Shown: positions 1-12,693 of the stretch, piece after piece | How the letters are laid out: each line of letters starts with the position of its first letter | Position numbering within the stretch: position 1 is the stretch's first letter | From: Candidatus Anstonellales archaeon | Lineage (GTDB): Archaea; Micrarchaeota; Micrarchaeia; Anstonellales; CG1-02-47-40 | Length of the DNA stretch: 61,222 nucleotides | Reading direction: 5' to 3' | Assembly: GCA_038869735.1 (NCBI GenBank) | Contig: JAWCQO010000007.1 | Span: forward strand, 1 to 61,222 | Position numbers and translations under genes: made by a program | The notes under the pieces: generated by a model | Databases searched by the model: none | Seen by the model: the letters and a program-made list of their open reading frames with translations, nothing else | Told to the model about the DNA's origin: nothing

Positions 1-69
1 AGGAATGTTGAAAAAGTAGGAATTAAGAAGAACAGCATTTTGTTTGTTTTTCATAGTGTGAATGAGTAA
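1..69 (+). CDS. possible 3' end of an upstream gene (partial)
   Basis: Frame 1 is open from the window edge and ends at TAA 67-69, overlapping the rpoB2 start codon by 8 bases. The last residues read KKNSILFVFHSVNE. The usual archaeal neighbour here is rpoH, but this tail does not look like the RpoH C-terminus, and 22 codons are too few to identify a product. It may be chance open frame. Confidence 0.2.
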   Translation, partial: RNVEKVGIKKNSILFVFHSVNE

Positions 70-1546
70 AGTGATAGGTGAAGTGATGTATAGAAGCTTT
101 CTTGAAGCATATTTTAGAGAGAATAGCCTTGTGCGTCAACATCTTGAATCCTATAATAAATTTATTGAAAAAAAGATACAAGAGATAATTGAGAAAGCAG
201 GACCAATCCAGCCATCTGTAGAGGGTTTTGAGTTAAAATTTGGCTCAGTAAGACTTGAAAAACCGATGATAGTAGAGGCTGATGGCTCAAGAAGACCCGT
301 TTATCCCATGGAAGCTCGACTGAGAAATCTTACTTATTCTGCTCCTATCTTCCTTGAAATCATACCTGTCTTCAATGGAGTAGAGAAGAGGACTTATTCT
401 GAAGTGTTTATTGGTGAACTTCCAGTAATGGTGAAATCAAAACTGTGCCATCTCGACGGACTTTCTGATGAGGAACTCGTTGAAAAAGGAGAGGACTTGT
501 CTGATATGGGGGGTTACTTTATTATAAATGGAAGCGAACGCGTACTTGTTTCTATTGAAGATTTGGCACCCAACAGAGTTATGGTATCGCGTGAAAAGGA
601 TAATTCACTCATAACTGCAAAGGTTTTTTCAACAAGATTTGGATTTCGCGCTCGTTGCGTAGTTGAAAGAACTAATGAAGGACTTTTAAGAGTAGCTTTC
701 CCCGCTTCACCAAAGGATCTGCATTTCACTTCCGTTTTGAGAGCGCTTGGACTTTCTTCTCGTGATCAAATACTATCGGCGTTTTCTGATTCAGATGAAA
801 TACGCGCAGATATACTACTCAATCTTGAGGTTGATACGACCACCAACAAGGAAAATGCGTTCGAGTATCTTGGCAAACGCGCTGCACCGGGCCAGGCTGA
901 AGAGTATAGGCAAAAAAGGGCCGAAGTACTTTTGGATACGTATCTTCTTCCCCATTTGGGAACTGAACCGGAGCACAGAATAAAGAAAGCATATTACCTT
1001 ATTAAAATGGCAGAAAAGGCGATTAAAGTAGCTTATAAGAAAATACCGGCTGATGATAAGGACCACTATGCTAACAAGAGGATAAAGCTATCTGGAGATT
1101 TAATGGAAGAACTCTTTAGATATGCCTTCCAATTTCTTGTTAAGGATATTGCTTATCAGGCTGGACGTGCTGATGCTAGAGGAAGAAGACTTGCCGTTCA
1201 GACCCTAGTAAGACCAGACGCATTGAGTGATAGAATACGCTACTCTATGGCCACAGGTAATTGGATTGCTGGACAGACAGGTGTTTCGCAGCTTCTTGAT
1301 AGGACAAGTTTTCTCTCAACAATATCGCATCTTCGCAGAGTAATCTCCCCATTATCACGTAAACATCCTCACTTTAAGGCACGGGACTTACACGGAACGC
1401 ACTGGGGTAAACTCTGCCCAAATGAATCTCCAGAGGGACCTTCTTGTGCTCTTGTCAAAAATCTGGCGCTACTCTGTAATGTTTCAACTGGAGAAGAGGA
1501 AGAGCATGTGGAATCTCTTTTGAAGAATCTTGGAGTATTTTTGTGA
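62..1546 (+). CDS. rpoB2: DNA-directed RNA polymerase subunit B'' (N-terminal half of B)
   Basis: Encodes the upstream half of the second-largest RNA polymerase subunit (protrusion, lobe and the start of the fork), which forms one jaw of the DNA cleft. The 494-residue product ends just after the fork signature NESPEGPSCALVKN. The rest of subunit B is a separate downstream gene, as in methanogens and other euryarchaeal-type polymerases. The ATG at 62 matches the expected N-terminus (family members begin with a similar helix before RQHLESYNKFI). The stop overlaps the first possible start of rpoB1, so the two halves are translationally coupled. First complete gene of the operon. Confidence 0.97.
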   Translation: MSKVIGEVMYRSFLEAYFRENSLVRQHLESYNKFIEKKIQEIIEKAGPIQPSVEGFELKFGSVRLEKPMIVEADGSRRPVYPMEARLRNLTYSAPIFLEIIPVFNGVEKRTYSEVFIGELPVMVKSKLCHLDGLSDEELVEKGEDLSDMGGYFIINGSERVLVSIEDLAPNRVMVSREKDNSLITAKVFSTRFGFRARCVVERTNEGLLRVAFPASPKDLHFTSVLRALGLSSRDQILSAFSDSDEIRADILLNLEVDTTTNKENAFEYLGKRAAPGQAEEYRQKRAEVLLDTYLLPHLGTEPEHRIKKAYYLIKMAEKAIKVAYKKIPADDKDHYANKRIKLSGDLMEELFRYAFQFLVKDIAYQAGRADARGRRLAVQTLVRPDALSDRIRYSMATGNWIAGQTGVSQLLDRTSFLSTISHLRRVISPLSRKHPHFKARDLHGTHWGKLCPNESPEGPSCALVKNLALLCNVSTGEEEEHVESLLKNLGVFL

Positions 1547-1557
1547 GGGACGGAAAA

Positions 1558-3396
1558 ATGGCAAAGAAACAAAAGGAGGAGAAGGAAAAGAGGATAAGCG
1601 TATTTCTCAATGGACGGCTGGTGGGATTTCACGAAGATGGAGAAAGCTTGTATGTTGCATTGAAGGAACAGAGAAGGAAGGGTGTGTTGTCCCAGCAAGT
1701 AAACTTTTATTTGAACGCAAAGTTGGGAGAACTTTACATAAACACCGATAGTGGGCGGGCACGAAAACCTTATATAGTAGTTGAAAATGGAAAGAGCAAG
1801 CTCATTCCCTCAATTGTTGAACAGCTAAAAAGAGGGGAAATTACGTGGGAAAAATTGATAGAATTAGGGATAATAGAGTATTTGGACGCGGAAGAAGAGG
1901 AGGGAGCATACGTAGCTTTAAGCGAAAGTGAGCTTACGCCTGAGCATACACATCTGGAGATTGATCCTGTTTCAATTGTTGGGGTAACCGTGTCCATCCT
2001 TCCGTTCCAGGAACACAATTCTTCCCCTAGAATTACTATGGCTTGCGCAATGGCAAAGCAATCTCTTGGGACTTACACTACAAATTATAATATGAGAATG
2101 GATTCAAGGGCCCATATTCTTTATTATCCTCAGCAACCTCTTGTTCAGACACGACCCTATGCATTGCTGGGGTTTGCTGAGAGAGCGGCCGGACAAAATT
2201 TGGTTGTAGCTATTGCGTCTTATAGAGGTTATAATATGGGGGACGCAGTAGTAATGAACAAGAATGCTATTGACAGGGGAGTTGGGAGGAGTGTATTTTA
2301 CAAAACATACGAAACGGAAGAGAGAAGATATCCTGGAGGCCAAAAGGATAAATTTGAGATCCCCCCTTCCACTACAACCGGTTATAGAGAAGAAGAGGCT
2401 TATAGGTTTTTGGATACAGATGGACTAATTATTCCGGAAGTTGAAGTTTGTAATAAAGAAGTGCTTGTAGGGAAAACTTCTCCTCCACGTTTTCTTGAAG
2501 AAGTAACAGTATTTGGAGTTGTAGAAGAAAAGAAAAGAGAGAATTCGCTTGCAATAAAAGTGGGAGAAGAAGGGATCGTGGATTCGGTTATGATAACTGA
2601 TTCTCTTGCAGGAAATAGGATGGTAAAGGTTCGTATACGCTCAATTAAAGTTCCAGAGATAGGGGATAAGTTTGCTTCACGCCATGGACAAAAGGGTGTT
2701 ATAGGACTTCTTGTACCTCAACAGAATATGCCATTTAGCAAGGATGGGATTGTGCCGGACCTTATGATAAATCCACACGCAATACCATCGCGAATGACGG
2801 TAGGTCATCTTTTAGAAATGTTGGGCGGAAAAGTCGCAACAGTTACTGGCGAATTTGTAGATGGAACTCCTTTTAGCGGAATGCGCGAAGAGGAACTTCG
2901 TGAAGTGATGAAAAAGGCTGGATTTGATGAATACGGAGAAGAGATTCTCTATGATGGAATCACAGGCGAGCAGATAAAAGCAAAAATTTATATGGGCGTT
3001 ATTTATTATCAGAAACTTCACCATTTAGTTTCAAATAAGATGCACGTCCGCTCACGGGGACCGGTCCAGCTTCTTACACATCAACCAACGGAGGGGCGTG
3101 CGCGAGAAGGTGGCTTGAGATTTGGCGAGATGGAGAGGGACTGCCTTATTGGTTATGGTGCATCAATGCTTTTGCGCGAAAGAATGCTTGAGGAGTCCGA
3201 TAGAACGATTGAACTCGTTTGCACGAAGTGTGGCTCGATTGCAGTTCACGACCATGTAAAGAATCGCGATTATTGCCCCGTATGCGACTCTACAAGCCTG
3301 GAGTATGTAGAAATGAGTTATGCCTTTAAGCTGTTGCTTGACGAGATAAAATCAATTGGGATCTTTCCAAGACTTATACTAAAAGATAAATCATAA
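1558..3396 (+). CDS. rpoB1: DNA-directed RNA polymerase subunit B' (C-terminal half of B)
   Basis: Second half of polymerase subunit B, carrying the hybrid-binding, wall, anchor and clamp parts. Visible signatures are KFASRHGQKGV, NPHAIPSRMTVGHLLEM and SNKMHVRSRGP around the active-site side. Near the C-terminus is a zinc ribbon (CTKCG followed by CPVCD). The open frame begins at GTG 1543, overlapping the rpoB2 stop. ATG 1558 is preferred because GAGG at 1545-1548 sits nine bases upstream. Length (about 612 residues) is normal for B'. Confidence 0.96.
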   Translation: MAKKQKEEKEKRISVFLNGRLVGFHEDGESLYVALKEQRRKGVLSQQVNFYLNAKLGELYINTDSGRARKPYIVVENGKSKLIPSIVEQLKRGEITWEKLIELGIIEYLDAEEEEGAYVALSESELTPEHTHLEIDPVSIVGVTVSILPFQEHNSSPRITMACAMAKQSLGTYTTNYNMRMDSRAHILYYPQQPLVQTRPYALLGFAERAAGQNLVVAIASYRGYNMGDAVVMNKNAIDRGVGRSVFYKTYETEERRYPGGQKDKFEIPPSTTTGYREEEAYRFLDTDGLIIPEVEVCNKEVLVGKTSPPRFLEEVTVFGVVEEKKRENSLAIKVGEEGIVDSVMITDSLAGNRMVKVRIRSIKVPEIGDKFASRHGQKGVIGLLVPQQNMPFSKDGIVPDLMINPHAIPSRMTVGHLLEMLGGKVATVTGEFVDGTPFSGMREEELREVMKKAGFDEYGEEILYDGITGEQIKAKIYMGVIYYQKLHHLVSNKMHVRSRGPVQLLTHQPTEGRAREGGLRFGEMERDCLIGYGASMLLRERMLEESDRTIELVCTKCGSIAVHDHVKNRDYCPVCDSTSLEYVEMSYAFKLLLDEIKSIGIFPRLILKDKS

Positions 3397-3431
3397 ATGG
3401 ATGTAAAAGTGCTGTAATAAGAAGTGATGCT

Positions 3432-7021
<3,590 letters not shown>

Positions 7022-7047
7022 AACAAAAAAGAAAAGCGGTGTTTTGT

Positions 7048-7362
7048 GTGGCTGTAGATATAGCAAAACAAATAAGGATGTGCGTTGAAACTGGAAAGGT
7101 CGGATTCGGTGAGCGTGAAGCCATCAAGGCTTCTCTTCTTGGAAGTGCAAAGATGATTATAATATCAAAAAATATTAAACCACAAATAAAGAGTGATCTT
7201 GAACATAATGCAAAAATTTCAAATATTCCAATAGTTACCTTTGACGGAAATGGCTATGAGCTTGGTTCTGTGTGTGGGGTCCCGTATACGGTTTCAGCAA
7301 TATCTATTTTTGATGAGGGTAATTCAGAAATAGTTTCTACAATAAAAAAGAAGAAAGACTGA
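7048..7362 (+). CDS. rpl30e: ribosomal protein L30e
   Basis: Large-subunit ribosomal protein of the L7Ae/L30e RNA-binding fold. The sequence runs VDIAKQIRMCVETGKVGFG, then SAKMIIISKN, and ends with SVCGVPYTVSAISIFDEGNS, the usual L30e pattern. Its place between rpoA2 and nusA is the standard archaeal order. GTG 7048 is chosen over GTG 7039 because GGTG at 7038-7041 gives a usable ribosome site and the N-terminus then begins at the family position. Length is 104 residues. Confidence 0.93.
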   Translation: MAVDIAKQIRMCVETGKVGFGEREAIKASLLGSAKMIIISKNIKPQIKSDLEHNAKISNIPIVTFDGNGYELGSVCGVPYTVSAISIFDEGNSEIVSTIKKKKD

Positions 7363-7366
7363 TTAC

Positions 7367-7789
7367 ATGGTAGAACTTGATAATGATTCTTTGACATGCA
7401 TCTCCATATTTGAAGGGATAACTGGAGCTAGAGTAAAGGACTGTCTGATACTTGAAAATGGATTTGCATTCATAGTTGAAAAAGGAAATCTGGGACAGGC
7501 TATTGGAAAGAAAGGAAGTGCAATAAATAGAGTTAGAACAGCTTTTAGAAAACCGGTTTATGTGTTCGAGGATGCCAGTACAATTGAGGAGTTTGTAAAA
7601 AATCTATTTATAGGGGTACCCATTAGGAATATAAATATTCACGAGAAAATGACTGATAAGATAGTATATATAACTGTTTCTCAAGAACATAGAGGGCAGA
7701 TAATAGGAAAAGGTGGAAGTCGAATAAAGGTTGGGAGGGCACTTTTGAAAAGGCGCTTTGGCTGTGACATTCGTGTAAGCTCGAGGTAA
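7367..7789 (+). CDS. nusA: transcription factor NusA-like KH protein
   Basis: Short archaeal NusA of 140 residues made of two KH RNA-binding domains and lacking the bacterial N-terminal polymerase-binding and S1 regions. The two GxxG-type KH loops are visible as [11 protein letters not shown] (about residue 46) and [11 protein letters not shown] (about residue 112). It begins five bases after rpl30e and is followed six bases later by rps12, so it is part of the polymerase/ribosomal operon. It probably acts as an RNA-binding elongation/termination factor. Confidence 0.93.
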   Translation: MVELDNDSLTCISIFEGITGARVKDCLILENGFAFIVEKGNLGQAIGKKGSAINRVRTAFRKPVYVFEDASTIEEFVKNLFIGVPIRNINIHEKMTDKIVYITVSQEHRGQIIGKGGSRIKVGRALLKRRFGCDIRVSSR

Positions 7790-7794
7790 TCAAA

Positions 7795-8223
7795 ATGGGA
7801 AAGGGAGAATATTCAGCTTTGGATTTGCTACGAAAAAGAAAGAAATTTCGATGGAAAGAAAAGGCGTGGAAGAGAAAGGCGTTACACCTAAAAGAGAAAT
7901 ACGACCCTCTTGAGGGCGCGCCTCGAGCAAAGGGAATCGTTATTGCAAAGAAAGTAATGGAACAGAAACAGCCACATTCTGGACTTATAAAATGTGTCAA
8001 GGTCCAGCTTATAAAAAATGGGAAGGTAGTGACAGCATTTGCACCTAGGACCGGAGCAATAAATTACATAGATGAACACGATGAGGTTGAAATTGAGGGC
8101 CTCGGTGGTTCACAACGTGGGCAAATGGGCTCGATTCCGGGAGTTAGATATAAAGTCTCAAAAGTTAACGGAGTAGATTTACAAATGCTTGTTCAGAAAA
8201 GGAAGGAGAAACCAAAAAGATAG
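7795..8223 (+). CDS. rps12: ribosomal protein S12 (uS12)
   Basis: Small-subunit decoding-centre protein, archaeal form of 142 residues. The N-terminal basic helix ([16 protein letters not shown]) is followed by [11 protein letters not shown]. The loop near the decoding centre reads [20 protein letters not shown], with [13 protein letters not shown] near the C-terminus. A good ribosome site (GAGGT, 7784-7788) precedes ATG 7795 and overlaps the nusA stop. The order S12-S7-EF-2 downstream is the classical str operon. Confidence 0.96.
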   Translation: MGKGEYSALDLLRKRKKFRWKEKAWKRKALHLKEKYDPLEGAPRAKGIVIAKKVMEQKQPHSGLIKCVKVQLIKNGKVVTAFAPRTGAINYIDEHDEVEIEGLGGSQRGQMGSIPGVRYKVSKVNGVDLQMLVQKRKEKPKR

Positions 8224-8238
8224 TAGTAGTGATCTAGA

Positions 8239-8841
8239 ATGGATGAGAAGGTTTTTGGGAAATATGAAGTGGGGGGTATTGAGATTAACGATCCCTCTCT
8301 AAAAAATTATATTCGGATAACTCCGCGACTTCATACGCACGGAAAACACGCCAAACGTCCCTTTGCAAAGAAGGAAGTATCATTGATTGAAAGGCTTGCA
8401 AACAAACTTATGCGCGGGGGTACGGGGGAAAAAACAGGTGGCAAAATAATTCGAACGCATGGAAAGATGCAGGGAAAAAAAACAAAGGCACTTAAAGTTG
8501 TTGAGAAAGCATTTGACATCGTTGCAAAGAACACAGGAAAAAACCCGGTGCAACTTTTGGTTGATGCTTGCTTAAATTCGGCTCCACGAGAGGATGTAAC
8601 GCGTGTCTCTTTTGGAGGGGTATCTTATCAAGTCGCAGTTGATGTATCAGCATCAAGAAGGCTTGATATGGCCCTAAGGAATATTGCTATTGCTGCAATA
8701 ATTAAATCCTTTGACTCAAAAAAGACACTATCTGAAGCGCTTGCAGAAGAGATAGAGTATGCCAGTAAAGGCGATGCAACCAATTCGTACGCTATAAAGA
8801 AGCGAGATGAAACAGAGAGAATTGCGCGTTCCTCAAGATAG
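8239..8841 (+). CDS. rps7: ribosomal protein S7 (uS7)
   Basis: Primary 16S rRNA-binding protein of the small-subunit head, 200 residues as is usual for archaea. Recognisable segments are FAKKEVSLIERLANKLMRGG, NPVQLLVDACLNSAPREDVTR and the C-terminal SKGDATNSYAIKKRDETERIARSSR. It follows rps12 by 15 bases and precedes EF-2 in the same operon. Confidence 0.96.
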   Translation: MDEKVFGKYEVGGIEINDPSLKNYIRITPRLHTHGKHAKRPFAKKEVSLIERLANKLMRGGTGEKTGGKIIRTHGKMQGKKTKALKVVEKAFDIVAKNTGKNPVQLLVDACLNSAPREDVTRVSFGGVSYQVAVDVSASRRLDMALRNIAIAAIIKSFDSKKTLSEALAEEIEYASKGDATNSYAIKKRDETERIARSSR

Positions 8842-8884
8842 GTAGATGCTTGGTCTATTTTCTTGTTTTTTGAGTGGTGTTTTT

Positions 8885-11074
8885 GTGGTAAGAAAAGAAT
8901 ATGTTGTTGAAGAAGTTCAGCGTTTGATGCATAACATAGACAATGTAAGAAATGTGGCTATTGTGGCTCATGTGGACCATGGAAAGACTACGCTTACAGA
9001 TTCTCTCGTGGCTCGTGCCGGGCTCATATCAAAAGAACTTGCGGGTGAAATGAGGGTAATGGATTTTGATGAGCAGGAACAAGCCAGAGGGATAACTATA
9101 AAGTCAGCCAACATCTCTCTTGGTTTTGAAATGAATGGGCAGGATTACATGATCAACTTGATAGATACGCCTGGTCACGTGGATTTTGGAGGGCATGTCA
9201 CGCGTGCTATGAGAGCGGTTGATGGGATAGTGCTAGTGGTTGACGCAGTTGAGGGTATAATGCCGCAAACTGAAACAGTCTTGCGACAGTCCCTCAAAGA
9301 AAGAGCAAAACCTTGTTTATTCATTAACAAAATAGATAGACTCATAAACGAACTTCAGCTGACACCTGATGCTATGCAAGCGCGTCTTCTAAAAATAATA
9401 GCGGGTATTAACAAAATAATAAGCGATTTTGCTGACACTTCGTTTAAGAACGAGTGGCAGATAGACGTAACAAAAGGAAATGTTGCGTTTGGAAGCGCTT
9501 TTAACAAATGGGCAGTTTCGATTACAGCTATGAAGCGGTTTAACATAAACTTCAAAGACATATATAATTATTGTCAAAAAGGGGATCATAAAACACTAAT
9601 AGAAAAATCTCCGGTGGATGAAGTTATTTTAGAGATGGTTATTTCCCATCTTCCAAGCCCAAGAACTGCTCAGGTATATCGTATACCTGTTATATGGAAG
9701 GGAGATATTGAAAGCGAAGCAGGAAGAGCAATGCTTTCATGTGATATGAACGCCAAAACCATAGGCGTGGTGTTTGGAGTTGTAAACGATGAACACGCAG
9801 GAGAAGTAGCAGTGGCTAGATTGTTCGCTGGATCTGTTACAAAGGGAGATATGCTTTACTTAGCATCAAAGTACCGCTCTGAAAAGGTGCAGCAAGTTGC
9901 AATATATATGGGAAAAGACAGGATTCCTTGCGAAAAGGTCGTTGCTGGCAATATAGTTGCAATAGTTGGGCTACGAGACGTTTTTGTCGGCGAAACTATC
10001 TCCAGTGAGGAAATTTATCCTTTTGAGCAAATAAAACACTATTCTGAACCAGTTGTAACGAAATCGATAGAGGCTGCAGACTCAAAAGACCTTGCAAAGC
10101 TTATTGTTGCTTTGCGAGAGATATCAAAGGAGGACGCAACCCTTAGAGTTGAGATAAATCAAGAAACGGGGGAGCATCTTATCTCGGGGATGGGTGAGCT
10201 TCATCTGGAGATAATAGAATATAAAATTGTAAATGAAAAAGGCGTAAAGATAAAGACTTCCCCCCCAATTGTAGTTTATAGAGAGACTATCACAAACAGT
10301 GCAGGCCCAATTGAAGGAAAATCGCCCAATAAACACACAAAACTCAAAGTAATTGTAGAGCCTTTGGAAAAGAGAGTATATGAAATGATGGTTGAGGGGA
10401 AGATTCCAGACGGAAGACCCAAAGGAAAAACGATTGTCGAGCTATTAGTTGAGGGTGGGATGGACAGACAACAAGCAAAGAATGTTTGGGATATAAAAAA
10501 TCATTCTGTACTTATCAACGACACGCGTGGAATACAGTATATGAATGAAATCGAAGAGCTTTTGATTCAGGGATTTGAAGAGGCAATGCAAAAAGGACCC
10601 CTTGCAAAGGAGAAAGTGGTGGGGGTAAAGGTTCGAATTGTTGATGCCCTAATACATGAAGACCCCGTTCATCGAGGACCGGCTCAGATTATACCTACAA
10701 TAAAAAGGCCCGTATATGCTGCGATGCTAATGGCTGGTGTTACTCTTCAAGAGCCAAAACAAAAGGTCCTATTTCAGATACCCCAGGAGTATACCACAAA
10801 TATAATATCACTTATAGGGGCGCGAAGAGGCCAACTTTTAGACATTGTTCAGGAGGGAGAAACGACAACTATAACTGCAAAACTCGCTGTGTCTGAAATG
10901 TTTGGATTTTCAAATGATGTAAGGAGTGCAACGCAAGGAAGAGCAATATGGTATCAAGAATATGCTGGTTATGAACCCCTTCCAAAAGAACTCCTATCAA
11001 AAACCGTTTCTGAAATCCGCAAGAGAAAAGGGGATAAGCCGGAGGTTCCAAAACCAGAAGAATTTATGGATTAG
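8885..11074 (+). CDS. fusA: translation elongation factor 2 (EF-2)
   Basis: GTPase that drives ribosomal translocation, about 729 residues. G1 motif AHVDHGKTTL, G3 DTPGHVDFGG and G4 NKIDR are all present. Domain IV carries the loop HEDPVHRGPAQ, whose second His is the expected diphthamide site. The open frame extends upstream to 8846, but the extra hydrophobic residues (LGLFSCFLSG) are foreign to the family. GTG 8885 gives the standard N-terminus leading into NIDNVRNVAIVAHVDHGK. Last gene of the operon. Confidence 0.96.
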   Translation: MVRKEYVVEEVQRLMHNIDNVRNVAIVAHVDHGKTTLTDSLVARAGLISKELAGEMRVMDFDEQEQARGITIKSANISLGFEMNGQDYMINLIDTPGHVDFGGHVTRAMRAVDGIVLVVDAVEGIMPQTETVLRQSLKERAKPCLFINKIDRLINELQLTPDAMQARLLKIIAGINKIISDFADTSFKNEWQIDVTKGNVAFGSAFNKWAVSITAMKRFNINFKDIYNYCQKGDHKTLIEKSPVDEVILEMVISHLPSPRTAQVYRIPVIWKGDIESEAGRAMLSCDMNAKTIGVVFGVVNDEHAGEVAVARLFAGSVTKGDMLYLASKYRSEKVQQVAIYMGKDRIPCEKVVAGNIVAIVGLRDVFVGETISSEEIYPFEQIKHYSEPVVTKSIEAADSKDLAKLIVALREISKEDATLRVEINQETGEHLISGMGELHLEIIEYKIVNEKGVKIKTSPPIVVYRETITNSAGPIEGKSPNKHTKLKVIVEPLEKRVYEMMVEGKIPDGRPKGKTIVELLVEGGMDRQQAKNVWDIKNHSVLINDTRGIQYMNEIEELLIQGFEEAMQKGPLAKEKVVGVKVRIVDALIHEDPVHRGPAQIIPTIKRPVYAAMLMAGVTLQEPKQKVLFQIPQEYTTNIISLIGARRGQLLDIVQEGETTTITAKLAVSEMFGFSNDVRSATQGRAIWYQEYAGYEPLPKELLSKTVSEIRKRKGDKPEVPKPEEFMD

Positions 11075-11099
11075 AAACATGTTATGTAGTAAGGCCGAG

Positions 11100-11145
11100 A
11101 AGTATTATTTTATTTTTATTGTTTATTTTTATTGTTATATTTCCA
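11100..11145 (+). terminator. T-rich terminator after EF-2
   Basis: Directly after the EF-2 stop the plus strand has a long series of T runs (11107-11140) with no strong hairpin, the usual form of archaeal intrinsic terminators. It also separates the convergent pilin-like operon that ends at 11154. Confidence 0.5.
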
Positions 11146-11153
11146 AAGATGTT

Positions 11154-11663
11154 TTATTTCCAGAGATAGACAATCATTACCCCAGGTTGTATTTTTCCAT
11201 CATTTCCGTAGAGGTATACTGGTCTTCGTGCGATACCAATTTCTTCTACAGCTGGAGATGGTGAACGGCCAATTTCTATGTTATTGTTTCCATAAACGAT
11301 TTCTATTTTGTAGTTTCTGCTGATACCTAAAACATTTTTTCCCATCTCATAGTTGGAGAAAACAAAGGCTCGAAAAGCGCGCACTTTTGCCAAGTCAATA
11401 CGATTCTTTTTCTGAGCCACTCCAAATCCGATATATCTTATGTTTCTAACATTTTCGCCTTCGCTGAGTGCTGCCTCCCAATTATCTTCTCCTGGCGTAA
11501 GCAGAACTTCTGACAGCGATAATGCCTCTGCAAACAGGGAAATTTCTTCTTCTAAAACATCTTGTCGTAGAGGGAACCAATAAAAAAACAAGATAGAAAA
11601 AGAAAGAATTAGTATTAAAGTTGCAAGAATCGCATCAAAAGAGAAATACTGCCCCTTAACCAT
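11154..11663 (-). CDS. pilin-like membrane-anchored protein
   Basis: Unrecognised 169-residue protein, last of a six-gene minus-strand operon. The N-terminus has a short basic stretch (MVKGQ), then YFSFDAILATLILILSF, a single hydrophobic segment ending at about residue 30. This resembles type IV pilin or pseudopilin N-termini, with an acidic residue (Asp10) near the expected +5 position. The remainder (about 140 residues) is predicted extracellular. It starts 12 bases after its upstream neighbour. Role inferred only from architecture and neighbours: a minor subunit of a surface filament or secretion structure. Confidence 0.75.
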   Translation of the reverse strand: MVKGQYFSFDAILATLILILSFSILFFYWFPLRQDVLEEEISLFAEALSLSEVLLTPGEDNWEAALSEGENVRNIRYIGFGVAQKKNRIDLAKVRAFRAFVFSNYEMGKNVLGISRNYKIEIVYGNNNIEIGRSPSPAVEEIGIARRPVYLYGNDGKIQPGVMIVYLWK

Positions 11664-11675
11664 TATAGAGTCACC

Positions 11676-12203
11676 TTACCTACTACTCCTCTCCTCGCTT
11701 GGCAAAATTCTGCTAAACCTCTCATTTACATCCTTATAATTTTGGCTTATCTCAATAATCCCTTGCTTATTTTCAAGAGAGAAGTAGCCTTTGCTCGTAT
11801 CGATTGATATAAATCCTAAATTATCCACAACAACCCCATTTCCTTCCTTACCACTAATTGATTTCGTATAGAGTGGGAATAGATAATTAAAAGAATTCCT
11901 GTCTTCCCATTCGATCCTTACAAAACCATCAGGTCCAAAGGTTGCGTTATAGGGAACTCCAAGAATCGTGGGTTCGAATTCAAAAACTCCAAAAAAGCCA
12001 TTACCTGCACTCTGAGCAAATCGGATATTATCGGAAAACTGCATTGCGAGCTTCCCTGCTATGTTGCCTCTCCGCTGAGATGCTTCTTGAGTGTATCCGA
12101 AAAGAATGGAGGCCCCAACAACAGATAAAAGTAAGAAAAATAAGGAGACATAAACAAAAAGCTCCATTGAAGCCTGCCCTTGAAACTTGATTTTAGTTGG
12201 CAT
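11676..12203 (-). CDS. class III signal-peptide (pilin-like) protein
   Basis: 175-residue protein whose N-terminus KIKFQGQASMELFVYVSLFFLL fits the archaeal class III (QxSxEL-type) leader found on euryarchaeal pilins processed by EppA-like peptidases: a basic residue, GQ, a Glu five positions into the hydrophobic stretch, then about 20 apolar residues. The rest is extracellular in prediction. The start overlaps the end of the upstream gene by 11 bases. Family not otherwise recognised. Confidence 0.78.
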   Translation of the reverse strand: MPTKIKFQGQASMELFVYVSLFFLLLSVVGASILFGYTQEASQRRGNIAGKLAMQFSDNIRFAQSAGNGFFGVFEFEPTILGVPYNATFGPDGFVRIEWEDRNSFNYLFPLYTKSISGKEGNGVVVDNLGFISIDTSKGYFSLENKQGIIEISQNYKDVNERFSRILPSEERSSR

Positions 12204-12693
12204 GACCTATTCTCACCGAATTGTCTCTGCTGTCGAACTCAAATATGATTTTTTTAATTCCTCCAGTAAGGAATCTTCCGGTCCGCAACCCGCGCCCAAG
12301 CTCTCTTCCTTCCCAATCTTTTATTTTTGCTTCTGATTTAACTATTATTTCTTGTCCCACCCCGTTGTAATCAACAGTGAAGATGATTTCATTTGTTCTT
12401 TCATCTATATCGAACGAGAGAAGATTCTGTGGAAAATGGATTGAGATGGTTTTCCTAGACCCCTTTCCTGCTGCATAAACCTCAAAGGCGGTTTGAGATA
12501 TTCTTTCGGCACTCATATAAGTTTGGTTGAGTGATAGGTCATCTAAGCGCTTGTTTACTTCCAAAAAGAAAAGAAAAGCTATAGGCACAACAGAGATGAG
12601 AATAAAACCTAGAAGGATGAGCGTTTCAAGGGCGATCTGAGCTTTTATAGTGCTCCCAGAGATGTCGTCACTTAACATCTTCCTTCTCCACAC
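12193..12693 (-). CDS. class III signal-peptide (pilin-like) protein
   Basis: 166-residue protein with a pilin-type N-terminus: IKAQIALETLILLGFILISV has the KxQxxxET pattern and an uninterrupted hydrophobic helix. A short polar leader of about 15-20 residues precedes it (an internal ATG at 12678 would shorten this by five residues). The rest has extracellular beta-strand character. It overlaps the upstream gene by 22 bases, so translation is coupled. Probably a structural or minor pilin of the same machine as its neighbours (inference). Confidence 0.77.
   Translation of the reverse strand: MWRRKMLSDDISGSTIKAQIALETLILLGFILISVVPIAFLFFLEVNKRLDDLSLNQTYMSAERISQTAFEVYAAGKGSRKTISIHFPQNLLSFDIDERTNEIIFTVDYNGVGQEIIVKSEAKIKDWEGRELGRGLRTGRFLTGGIKKIIFEFDSRDNSVRIGHAN

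Noticed and set aside
11951-11990. GTGGGTTCGAATTC resembling a tRNA T-arm
   Set aside because: No acceptor, D- or anticodon arm can be formed around it, and it lies within a pilin-like coding sequence.
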